Source: JBBSEZ01 sp038239195
Lineage (GTDB): Bacteria > Planctomycetota > Planctomycetia > Gemmatales > Gemmataceae
NCBI GenBank assembly: GCA_038239195.1
Contig: JBBSEZ010000003.1
Span: 13,612 to 77,611 of the forward strand
Direction of reading: 5' to 3'
Length of the DNA: 64,000 bases
The position numbers and the translations under genes were made by a program. Within the stretch, counting starts at the first letter, position 1. Each line of letters starts with the position of its first letter. The notes under the pieces were generated by a model. The model worked only from the letters and a program-made list of their open reading frames with translations, was not told where the DNA came from and did no database searches. Positions 9,458 to 16,689 of the stretch are shown here, one piece after another.

Positions 9458-10473
9458 GTGCTGCCCCTTCTGGGGCCTCCCCCTTGAACGCACCTGCGAT
9501 CTTGCCGCCCGGACGGGCCCTGCTCGGCTGGTGGCGCGAGTTGGCCCCCCTCCAGCCGCATCGCCTCTGGTTCGCGCACCTGGCCCTCCACCGCGTCGAG
9601 GCCCTGGTCGAACTGGCCCGCCCCCAGCCGCTCGACGCCTTCGACCTGGCGATCCTGCGCGCCCTCTCCTTGCCCTCGCCCGCCGGCGCGTCCCCCCTGG
9701 CGAGCCTCCATCTCGAGCGCGGACTGCTCGCCTCGATGCTTCGCGCCCTGGCCGGGCGCGGCCTCGTGCGCCTCGAAGGGCCCGGTTTGGCGGAATTGAC
9801 CGACGACGGGCGACAGGCCCTGGCCGCGGGCGGCGCCGTGCTCCGCCACAACGAGCGGCGCACCTTCCACTTCGCGGACGGCGCCCCGCCCTGCTATCTG
9901 CCCTTGCTGCGTCCGGGGGCCCCCCTGGTGCCGCCCGAGGGTTGGCACTTCGACGTGGCGCTCTTGCAGGGCTGTCTGGAGCAGGGAGAGGCTTGGAAGC
10001 GGCGGCGCCACTTCCCGCGCGAGGTGGCGCGGGTAGTCGGGGTGGCGCCGGGGCCGGCGGACTGGCGCGAGGTGATCGTCGATCGCGCCGAGCAGATGTT
10101 GCTGGCGCTCGTGGAGACGTCGGGGGGCCTGCTGGGCTTTGCGGTTCAGCCGGAGACGTGGGTGCTCCAGCGCGAGGCGCCGGTGCTGGCGCTCACCGAA
10201 GGCTGGGCGGAGGTGCTCCACGACGTGGTGCGCGAGCCGACGCCGGAGGACTGGCGCCAGGCGTGGCAGGAGTGGGGCCAGCAGCACAGCGTGCCGGGCC
10301 TCGACTCCGCCGAGGTCGAGCTGCGCGGCCATCGGTTGGTGGTGCGGGCGCCGGGGCCTTTGCTCGCCCATCTGCGGGCGGCGCGCGCCGAGGCGATCAA
10401 GGGCGAGGCCTGGCTGCTGGCGGGCGGGGGGCGGGGGCGGGCGGCGGCGGCGGTCGAGGTGGTCGAGCCGTAG
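9454..10473 (+). CDS. Partner protein coupled to the helicase; possible winged-helix N-terminal half
   Basis: 339 residues. The ATG at 9454 overlaps the helicase stop by four bases and has GGGAAGG seven bases upstream. No signal peptide or membrane segment. Residues 60-120 (LAILRALSLPS... LLASMLRALAGRGLVRLEG... LTDDGRQAL) read like a winged helix-turn-helix: helices, then the 'gLv' turn and a wing. The rest is alpha/beta and unrecognised, including an EVIVDRAEQMLLALVE helix, and ends in a basic/alanine tail. The tight coupling suggests it works with the ATPase, perhaps as its DNA-binding or regulatory subunit. I know no named family for it, and that role is inference. Confidence 0.72.
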   Translation: MSAAPSGASPLNAPAILPPGRALLGWWRELAPLQPHRLWFAHLALHRVEALVELARPQPLDAFDLAILRALSLPSPAGASPLASLHLERGLLASMLRALAGRGLVRLEGPGLAELTDDGRQALAAGGAVLRHNERRTFHFADGAPPCYLPLLRPGAPLVPPEGWHFDVALLQGCLEQGEAWKRRRHFPREVARVVGVAPGPADWREVIVDRAEQMLLALVETSGGLLGFAVQPETWVLQREAPVLALTEGWAEVLHDVVREPTPEDWRQAWQEWGQQHSVPGLDSAEVELRGHRLVVRAPGPLLAHLRAARAEAIKGEAWLLAGGGRGRAAAAVEVVEP

Positions 10474-10516
10474 GCATCCGGTTAGCGACGCTTCGAAGAA
10501 GCGTTGCCCCACGCCG

Positions 10517-10545
10517 TTGCCGCGCCTCTCGTCGCGGAGTAGCAT
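10517..10545 (+). promoter_or_regulatory. Promoter TTGCCG-17-TAGCAT
   Basis: TTGCCG (10517-10522) and TAGCAT (10540-10545) with a 17-base spacer, about 70 bases before the DUF1080 start. The same two hexamers precede the S9 peptidase gene, which supports a real sigma-70-type promoter. Confidence 0.5.
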
Positions 10546-10614
10546 GCGCCTATTCGCGCCGCCGGAGCGGGGGCGGGGGCCTTCCGTCCGGGCGCTTGCT
10601 CTCCGAGGTACACC

Positions 10615-11595
10615 ATGAAGAAATGGCTGATGCTGGCCGTGGCCGGGGCCCTGTTGCTCGCGGTCGCCGTTCCCTGTGTGGCGCTCCAGAAGGAGAAGCC
10701 GCCCGCGGCGTTTGTCGATGCGAAAAGCGCGGGCCCCGACTTCGCCGTGCAGGGCGAGTACGTCGGCGAGATCGAGAGCAAGAAACTGGGCGCCCAGGTG
10801 GTGGCCCTGGGCGGCGGGAAGTTCGACGTCTACTTCCTCGCGGGCGGGCTGCCAGGCGCCGGCTGGGACGGGCAGGCCAGGAGCAAGGCCACTGCCCAGA
10901 CGAAGGAAGGCAAGACGACGGTCCTCAGCGCCAACTGGGTGGGCGGGATCGAGAAGGGCTCGCTCCTCGGCACGAACAAGGGCAAGGCGTTCAAGCTCGA
11001 GCGCGTCGTGCGCGCCAGCCCGACCGTCGGCCTGGCGCCGCCGAACGACGCCGTCGTGCTGTTCGACGGCAAGAACGTCAAGGAGTGGAACGGCGGGAAG
11101 CTGGTCGAGGGCAACCTGCTCAACAACGGCATCACCAGCAAGAAGCCGTTCCAGAGCTTCAAGGCCCACCTCGAGTTCCGGCTGCCTTTCATGCCGACGA
11201 AGCGAGGCCAGCAGCGGGCCAACAGCGGCGTCTACGTGCAGAACCGCTGGGAGATCCAGGTGCTCGACAGCTTTGGCCTCAAGGGCGCGAACAACGAGTG
11301 CGCCGGCCTCTACACGCAGTACGCGCCCAAGGTCAACACGTGTCTGCCCCCGCTGACCTGGCAGACGTACGACGTCGAGTTCACCGCCGCCAAGTTCGAC
11401 TCCGACGGCAAGAAGACCGCCGACGCCGTGCTGACGCTGCGCCACAACGGCGTCGTGGTCCACGACAAGCAGAAGCTCGACAAGGGCCCGACCGGCGGCG
11501 GCCAGGCCGAGAGCGCCAAGCCGGGGCCGTTCCAACTCCAGAACCACGGCGACCCGGTGTACTACCGCAACATCTGGGTCGTCGAGACGAAGTGA
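10615..11595 (+). CDS. Secreted DUF1080 (3-keto-disaccharide hydrolase-like) protein
   Basis: 326 residues with a classical signal peptide (MKKWLMLAVAGALLLAVAVP). The C-terminal 190 residues are a concanavalin-like beta sandwich of the DUF1080 type: VVLFDGKNVKEWNGGKLVEG at the entry, NSGVYVQNRWEIQVLDSFG in the core and PFQLQNHGDPVYYRNIWV at the end, all typical signatures. Residues 25-135 form an extra N-terminal domain also seen in planctomycete members. DUF1080 domains bind or hydrolyse sugar derivatives outside the cell, so a polysaccharide role is likely; the substrate is not evident. Its own promoter is visible upstream and an inverted-repeat element follows the stop. Confidence 0.88.
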   Translation: MKKWLMLAVAGALLLAVAVPCVALQKEKPPAAFVDAKSAGPDFAVQGEYVGEIESKKLGAQVVALGGGKFDVYFLAGGLPGAGWDGQARSKATAQTKEGKTTVLSANWVGGIEKGSLLGTNKGKAFKLERVVRASPTVGLAPPNDAVVLFDGKNVKEWNGGKLVEGNLLNNGITSKKPFQSFKAHLEFRLPFMPTKRGQQRANSGVYVQNRWEIQVLDSFGLKGANNECAGLYTQYAPKVNTCLPPLTWQTYDVEFTAAKFDSDGKKTADAVLTLRHNGVVVHDKQKLDKGPTGGGQAESAKPGPFQLQNHGDPVYYRNIWVVETK

Positions 11596-11731
11596 GAAGA
11601 GAATTAGCCACCGATGAACACAGATGAACACGGATAAGACAGAAAAGGAAAGAGGAGAGTGGGCGTCGGGCTTCTCGGCCCTCTCTCTGCTTTTCTTCCA
11701 TCCGTGTTCATCGGTGGCTAATTCCTCTTCT
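11595..11731. repeat. Long inverted-repeat element (GATGAACAC type)
   Basis: Arms at about 11597-11640 and 11689-11731 are complementary, containing TTAGCCACCGATGAACAC and its reverse complement. The inner part is also partly self-complementary. The left arm carries a tandem GATGAACAC duplication absent from the right arm. The element fills the gap between two plus-strand genes without damaging either. It resembles the dispersed 'ccgatgaacac' palindromes seen in many environmental genomes and encodes no protein. Confidence 0.65.
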
Positions 11732-11764
11732 GCTGGTTCGAGGTTTTTGTGCCGGGAGACAGTG

Positions 11765-12775
11765 ATGAAGGTCTACGAGGTGCGGGACGGGTTCGGGCTG
11801 GAGGCGTTGCACCTGGCGGAGCGAGTCGATCCGGTGCCGGGGGCGCACGAGGTGCTGATCGAGATGCGCGCCGTCTCGCTCAACTATCGCGACCTCCTGG
11901 TGGTCAAGGGGCTGTACAACCCCAAGATGCCGTTGCCGCGCATCCCCGTGTCCGACGGGGTGGGCGTGGTCGCGGCGGTCGGGCCGGGGGCGACGCGCGT
12001 CAAGGTGGGGCAGCGCGTGGCGGGGTGCTTCATGCCGGGCTGGCTCGACGGGGAAATCAGCGACGCCAAGGCGCGGACGTCGCTGGGCGGGCCTGTCGAT
12101 GGGCTGCTGGCGGAGCGGGCCGTTCTGCACGAGGACGCGGTGGTAACGGTGCCGGAGCACCTCAGCGACGAGGAGGCCGCGACGCTGCCCTGTGCCGCCG
12201 TGACGGCCTGGAACGGGCTGGTCGCCACGGGGGGCGTCAAGCCGGGCGATACGGTCCTGGTCCAAGGGACCGGGGGGGTGTCGCTGTTCGCGCTTCAGTT
12301 CGCCCGCCTGGCCGGGGCGCGCGTGTTCGCCATGTCGGGCCACGACGAGAAGCTGCAGCGGGCCCTCGCCCTCGGCGCGGAGGACGGCGTCAACTACAAG
12401 AGCGTGCCCGAGTGGGGCGAGCGCATCCGCCAGCTCAGCGGCGGGGGCGGGGTCGATCACGTCGTCGAGGTAGGCGGGGCCGGCACCCTGGCCCAGTCGC
12501 TCCGCGCGGTGCGCATGGGCGGGCACCTGGCCCTGATTGGCGTGCTCAGCGGGCAAGGACAGTTCAACCCGCTGCCAATCCTGATGAAGAACGTCCGCGT
12601 CCAGGGCATCTACGTCGGCTCGCGGGCCATGTTCGAGTCCATGAACCGGGCCATCGGGCTACATCGGTTCCGACCCGTGGTGGATCGGGTCTTTCCCTTC
12701 GCCGAGGCGCCTGCCGCCTTCCGACACCTGGAGAGCGGCGCTCACTTCGGCAAGGTTGTCATTCGGGTCGGATAA
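11765..12775 (+). CDS. Zinc-free MDR-superfamily NAD(P)-dependent alcohol dehydrogenase / quinone oxidoreductase
   Basis: 336 residues from the ATG at 11765; upstream codons belong to the repeat element. Medium-chain dehydrogenase layout: GroES-like domain (VSLNYRDLLVVKGLY, PVSDGVGVVAAVG), then a Rossmann domain (GDTVLVQGTGGVSLFALQFARLAGARV, ending with GGHLALIGVLSG). The structural-zinc cysteines are absent, as in the quinone-oxidoreductase-like branch. Residue 41 (NYRDLL) is where zinc enzymes have the catalytic Cys. It probably reduces or oxidises a small carbonyl or alcohol with NAD(P)H; substrate unknown. Confidence 0.86.
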   Translation: MKVYEVRDGFGLEALHLAERVDPVPGAHEVLIEMRAVSLNYRDLLVVKGLYNPKMPLPRIPVSDGVGVVAAVGPGATRVKVGQRVAGCFMPGWLDGEISDAKARTSLGGPVDGLLAERAVLHEDAVVTVPEHLSDEEAATLPCAAVTAWNGLVATGGVKPGDTVLVQGTGGVSLFALQFARLAGARVFAMSGHDEKLQRALALGAEDGVNYKSVPEWGERIRQLSGGGGVDHVVEVGGAGTLAQSLRAVRMGGHLALIGVLSGQGQFNPLPILMKNVRVQGIYVGSRAMFESMNRAIGLHRFRPVVDRVFPFAEAPAAFRHLESGAHFGKVVIRVG

Positions 12776-13034
12776 GCGAGCGATCAAGGCGGGATGAAAA
12801 AAAATGCAAGAGGGCACTTGTCGGCCTGAGAGAACCTGATAGAAAGAATGCAGAGCAAGGCAAGCTTGCTCACCCCACTGATGGGGCGAGAGATACGTGG
12901 GAACCTGAAACTGACTGGGCGACGGTTTTAGGTTCTGCTTCTCTCGCCCCACTTTTTTTCCCCTCCCCTTTCTCACCCCTATCCTTTCATAAGAGACCGC
13001 CGTTCGCGGTTGTTCTCGCGTTTGCGGTGCCTCC
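12776..13034. other. Intergenic with an imperfect hairpin
   Basis: Holds a long imperfect inverted repeat: TGGGGCGAGAGA near 12880-12893 is complementary to about 12940-12953, and AACCTGAAAC near 12902-12912 to GGTTTTAGGTT near 12923-12934. AT-richer than its surroundings. Probably another small non-coding palindromic element plus the truD promoter; no ORF. Confidence 0.4.
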
Positions 13035-14222
13035 ATGAAGGTCAAGCAGCAGCCGGACGATTTCCAGGTCGAGGAAATCACCGACGTCGTGCCCGTTGGG
13101 GAAGGGCCTTTCGCGCTCTACCGGCTGGAGAAGCGCGGCTGGTCCACCCCGGACGCACTCGGGGCGGTGCGCCAGCGCTGGCACATCGAGCCGCGACGGC
13201 TGTCCTTTGGCGGGCTGAAGGACCGGCACGCCCACACGACCCAGTACCTGACCATCTTCCACGGCCCGCAGCGCGGTCTGCGCCACCACGACGTCGAGGT
13301 CCGCTACTTGGGGCAGGTGCGCGACGCCTACGTGTCGGGAGACGTTCGCTGCAATCGGTTTCGCGTGACGCTGCGCGACCTGGCGCCGGAAGCGCAACTC
13401 GACATCGAGCGGCGCATCGCCCAGGTGGCCGCGCAGGGCGTGCCCAACTACTTCGACGACCAGCGCTTCGGGTCGGTGGCGGGGGAGGGGGGCGAACTGA
13501 TCGGCCGGCTGCTGGTGCGCGGACAGTTCGAGGAAGCGCTGCGCCTGGCCCTGACGGGGCCCTACGACCACGACCGCGCCGCCCAGAAGCAGGAGAAGGC
13601 CACTCTCGCCAAGCACTGGGGCGACTGGGCGCGCTGCCAGGGCCTGTTGCCGCGCGGCCACGCGCGCAGCATGGTCGTGTACCTGCGCGCCTGCCCGGGC
13701 GACGTCCGCGGCGCGGTGGTGAGGCTGCGGCCCGAGTTGCGCGGCCTCTATCTCTCGGCCTACCAGAGCCATCTGTGGAATCGCGTCCTGGCGCGCTGGC
13801 TGGAGACGAACTGCCGGCCCGAGCAACTTCGCCTCGTCCACCTCCGCCTCGGGGCGGTGCCGTTTCACGCGCGCCTGGCCCCCGCCGAGCTCGAACGGCT
13901 CGCGGCGCTCCAACTGCCCCTGCCAACGGCGCGCTGGCGGCCCGAGGCAGAAGACGAGCGCCTGGAGGCGGTTCGCGCCGTGCTGGCCGAGGAGGGGATG
14001 GAGCTGCGCGATTTGCAGGTCAAGGGCGTGCGCGAGCTCTTCTTCTCGCGCGGAGAGCGCGCCGCGCTGTGCCGGCCGGCGGGGCTGGAATTCGAGCTCG
14101 GCGACGATGAGTTGACGCGCGGGCGGTCGCGGCTCATGCTCCGCTTCGAGTTGCCGCGCGGCAGTTACGCGACGCTCCTTCTCAAGGCGGTGGGGAGCTC
14201 GGAGCGACAAGCCGGCGATTGA
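13035..14222 (+). CDS. truD: tRNA pseudouridine(13) synthase TruD
   Basis: 395 residues. TruD isomerises uridine 13 of some tRNAs to pseudouridine. Signatures: MKVKQQPDDFQVEEI at the N terminus, the catalytic aspartate in SFGGLKDRHAHTTQYLTI, the NRFRVTLRDL strand, and NYFDDQRFGS, which carries the invariant Phe/Arg of the family. The TRUD insertion domain follows, and the chain returns to the pseudouridine synthase fold near ELRGLYLSAYQSHLWN. Length is slightly above the E. coli enzyme (349). Start ATG at 13035. Stands alone between a repeat-like intergenic region and a kinase. Confidence 0.93.
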   Translation: MKVKQQPDDFQVEEITDVVPVGEGPFALYRLEKRGWSTPDALGAVRQRWHIEPRRLSFGGLKDRHAHTTQYLTIFHGPQRGLRHHDVEVRYLGQVRDAYVSGDVRCNRFRVTLRDLAPEAQLDIERRIAQVAAQGVPNYFDDQRFGSVAGEGGELIGRLLVRGQFEEALRLALTGPYDHDRAAQKQEKATLAKHWGDWARCQGLLPRGHARSMVVYLRACPGDVRGAVVRLRPELRGLYLSAYQSHLWNRVLARWLETNCRPEQLRLVHLRLGAVPFHARLAPAELERLAALQLPLPTARWRPEAEDERLEAVRAVLAEEGMELRDLQVKGVRELFFSRGERAALCRPAGLEFELGDDELTRGRSRLMLRFELPRGSYATLLLKAVGSSERQAGD

Positions 14223-14472
14223 CAACGACACCGGGGCCGTGCCATACTGTAGACGACAGCGAGCCGGGCCCGCCTCCCGACCGACTCGCAGAAGAACCGC
14301 TTGCCCCGCCTGTTACGTAACATCCACCCTCCCGCCCGAACGATTCGCTTTCTGGCTCGTCTGTAAAGGAGATGACGAGCCGCCAGCGATGCCCACTCGG
14401 CGCAAGCTTTCGTTCCTCCCGCGTTCGACTTCCAAGGATGATTTCGTCCCCTCGGAAAGGGCCAGGTACGTC

Positions 14473-15867
14473 ATGACCGCGCCTTCTCGCGTCGATCGCC
14501 AGACGTTTCTGGCCTATCTGCGCCAGAGCGGGCTGGTCAGCGACGACCAGTTGGCCGAGGTCGCCTCTCAGCTTCCCGACAGCAACCGGGGTCGAGTCCT
14601 GGCTCGTGCCCTCGTCGAGAAGGGCCTGCTCACGCGCTTCCAGGCGGAGCGCCTGCTCGTGGGCCGCACGGCCGGCTTCCATCTCGGACAATATCGCATC
14701 CTCGATCAGGTCGGCCGCGGCGGCATGGGCCGCGTTTTCAAGGCCGAGCACCTCACCATGAAGCGCGTCGTCGCGCTCAAGGTCCTTGCCAACGAACTGC
14801 TCACCACCGAGCGCGCCGTCGAGCTCTTCCTCCACGAAGTGCGCGCCATGGGCCACCTGGTCCACCCCAACATCGTCGCTGCCTTCGACGCCAACGAGAT
14901 CAACGGGCGCTACTACCTCGTTCTCGAGTTCGTCGATGGGCCCAACCTCGACCAACTCGTTCGCAAGCAGGGCCCGCTCTCGGTCGGCCTGGCCTGCGAC
15001 TACGTGCGGCAGGTGGCTCAGGGCCTGACGGCGGCGCACGCCCTGGGGATGGTGCATCGCGACGTCAAACCGGCCAACATTTTGGTGCAGTGGCACGGGC
15101 TCCACGGCGAGGGCTCGCCCGGTCTGGTGAAGATCGGCGACTTCGGGCTGGCCCGGCTGCACGCGCCGGCCAACGCCCACCCGTTCAACAGCAAGCCGGG
15201 CACGATCCTGACCAAAGAAAACACGGTCATGGGGACGCCCGACTACCTCTCGCCGGAGCAGTCGCGCAACCTCCACAAGACCGACATCCGCAGCGACCTC
15301 TACAGTCTCGGCTGCACCTTCTACTTCCTGCTGACCGGCAAGGCCCCGTACACCGGCGGCAACGCGCTGGAGAAGCTCATCCGCCACAGCACCGAGCGGC
15401 CCGCGCCGATCGGCGACGTGCGCGACGACGTGCCTTCGGAAGTGCTGGCCATCGTGGAGCGCCTGATGGCCAAGCGCCCCGAGGAGCGCTTCCAGACGCC
15501 GGCCGACCTGGCCAAGGCCCTCGAGCCCTACGCCGTGAGCGGGCCAACCCCCTGGGCGCCGTCGCGTGCCCCCTTGCTCGACGTCGAGACCGACGCCGAA
15601 GCCACCCCAATCAGCCTCCCCGAGCCGGACGAGGACGACATTGTGCCGCTCTCGTCGGGGGAGCTCTCGACCTTCGGGAACACGCTGTCCAACGACCTCT
15701 CGCCGACGCCGCCCATGAAGGCAGTTGCCCCGCGCGCCGTTCCCCGCGCTAGGGCCCGGGCGCACCGGCGCCGCTGGCGCTGGGCGATCGGCGCTGCCAT
15801 CTGCATCGTGGCGGGCCTGATCGGTGGGGCGGCGGCGATGGCGTACTTCCTCCGCCTGGGCGAGTGA
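14473..15867 (+). CDS. Transmembrane Ser/Thr protein kinase (PknB-like)
   Basis: 464 residues from the ATG at 14473 (GGAAAGGG upstream). An in-frame ATG at 14389 would add 28 residues and cannot be excluded. After a short helical N-terminal module (FLAYLRQSGLVSDDQLAEV) comes a complete Hanks-type kinase: P-loop GRGGMGRVF near residue 80, HRDVKPANIL near 195, DFGLAR near 223, GTPDYLSPEQ and DIRSDLYSLGC. A Pro/acidic juxtamembrane linker leads to one C-terminal membrane helix (GAAICIVAGLIGGAAAMAYFL) with almost nothing beyond it, so the kinase faces the cytoplasm and has no external sensor. An approximate -35/-10 pair (TTGACA at 14219, TACTGT at 14245, spacer 20) lies upstream. Confidence 0.88.
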   Translation: MTAPSRVDRQTFLAYLRQSGLVSDDQLAEVASQLPDSNRGRVLARALVEKGLLTRFQAERLLVGRTAGFHLGQYRILDQVGRGGMGRVFKAEHLTMKRVVALKVLANELLTTERAVELFLHEVRAMGHLVHPNIVAAFDANEINGRYYLVLEFVDGPNLDQLVRKQGPLSVGLACDYVRQVAQGLTAAHALGMVHRDVKPANILVQWHGLHGEGSPGLVKIGDFGLARLHAPANAHPFNSKPGTILTKENTVMGTPDYLSPEQSRNLHKTDIRSDLYSLGCTFYFLLTGKAPYTGGNALEKLIRHSTERPAPIGDVRDDVPSEVLAIVERLMAKRPEERFQTPADLAKALEPYAVSGPTPWAPSRAPLLDVETDAEATPISLPEPDEDDIVPLSSGELSTFGNTLSNDLSPTPPMKAVAPRAVPRARARAHRRRWRWAIGAAICIVAGLIGGAAAMAYFLRLGE

Positions 15868-15889
15868 CGCCCACCGCGTGGGCATCGCC

Positions 15890-15922
15890 ATTTCGCCGCC
15901 GAGCTCGGCTCGGCGGCTAAAT
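15890..15922. repeat. REP-like palindrome, ATTT-GCCGCCGAGC family
   Basis: GCCGCCGAGC (15895-15904) and its complement (15908-15917) form a 10-bp stem with a 3-base loop. It is flanked by ATTT and AAAT, giving a 33-bp imperfect palindrome. It marks the end of homology of the truncated kinase on the minus strand. A close relative with the same TTTCGCCGCCGAGC end is at 61280-61336. Confidence 0.7.
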
Positions 15923-16487
15923 CGGCCAGCAGCACGTTGTCCGGTTTGAGGTCGCGGTGAACGATGCCTTGCCGGTGGGCCACGTCCACGGCCCGCACCA
16001 GGAGCTCGACGAGCCCGGCCGCTTCGTCGGGGGGCTGCGGTTTGCCCGCCAGGCGCCGCGCCAGGCTGCCGCCTTCGACGAGCTCCAGCGAGAGGAAGGG
16101 CAGGCCGTTGTGTTCGCCGACCTCGAAGATCTGCACCACGTTGGGGTGCTGCAAGCGCGCCAGCGCGGCCGCCTCGGCGCGGAAGCGGTCGAGAAAGGCC
16201 GTCAGCTCCTCCGTGCTGCTGATGAGCCGTGCCTGGATCATCTTGAGGGCGACGAGGCGGTTCAGGGCGAGGTGGCGGGCCTTGTAGACGACGCCCATTC
16301 CGCCCCGGCCCCGTTCGCAAAGGACCTCGTGGCCCGGGACCGTCGGCAAGCGCGGCGGGAGGGCCGCAATGGGCGGAGGGATCGGCGCTTCGCCGAAGGC
16401 GCTGTCGATCGGAGAGCGCGTGTCGGCGGCGCCGGGAGTGTCGCGGGCGCCGTCCTGAGAGCGGGTGGGGAAGATGGGGTCAGGCAT
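15921..16487 (-). pseudogene. Ser/Thr kinase truncated in mid-domain by a REP-like palindrome
   Basis: Reading from the ATG at 16487 (GAGGAGA five bases upstream), about 189 codons encode a Pro/Ala-rich N terminus, the P-loop GRGGMGVVYKARHL, the ALKMI lysine, ARLQHPNVVQIFEVGEHNG and the catalytic-loop start IVHRDLKPDNVLL. Kinase homology then stops at ADLAAE, where the palindrome at 15890-15922 begins. Beyond it the open frame continues only antisense to the neighbouring plus-strand kinase. The DFG motif, activation loop and C-lobe are missing, so it cannot be an active kinase. The intact start and ribosome-binding site suggest a fairly recent loss. Confidence 0.75.
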
Positions 16488-16625
16488 GGGGCTCTCCTCA
16501 AAGCCAGACGTGGCCAGCATCACCCGTCATGGTAACGGCTCGCCTTGGTCGCGCTAAGCCTCGAGCGGCGAACCTTCCGGGCCCGCCGCTTGCGGCTTGG
16601 CGTTCTCCCCCGCCACGATCCCCGC

Positions 16626-16655
16626 TTGCCGCCGCGCCCCGCTGTGCCGTAGCAT
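16626..16655 (+). promoter_or_regulatory. Promoter TTGCCG-18-TAGCAT
   Basis: TTGCCG (16626-16631) and TAGCAT (16650-16655), spacer 18, about 35 bases before the S9 peptidase start. Same hexamers and same following TAGCATGC context as the promoter at 10517-10545. Confidence 0.5.
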
Positions 16656-16689
16656 GCCTCTCCAGGCGCTTCACCCAAGGAGACTGCGC

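Noticed and set aside
6299..9493. A 1064-codon frame antisense to the helicase gene
   Set aside because: No domain or start signal, and its composition mirrors the codon bias of the coding strand. The plus strand carries all ATPase motifs.
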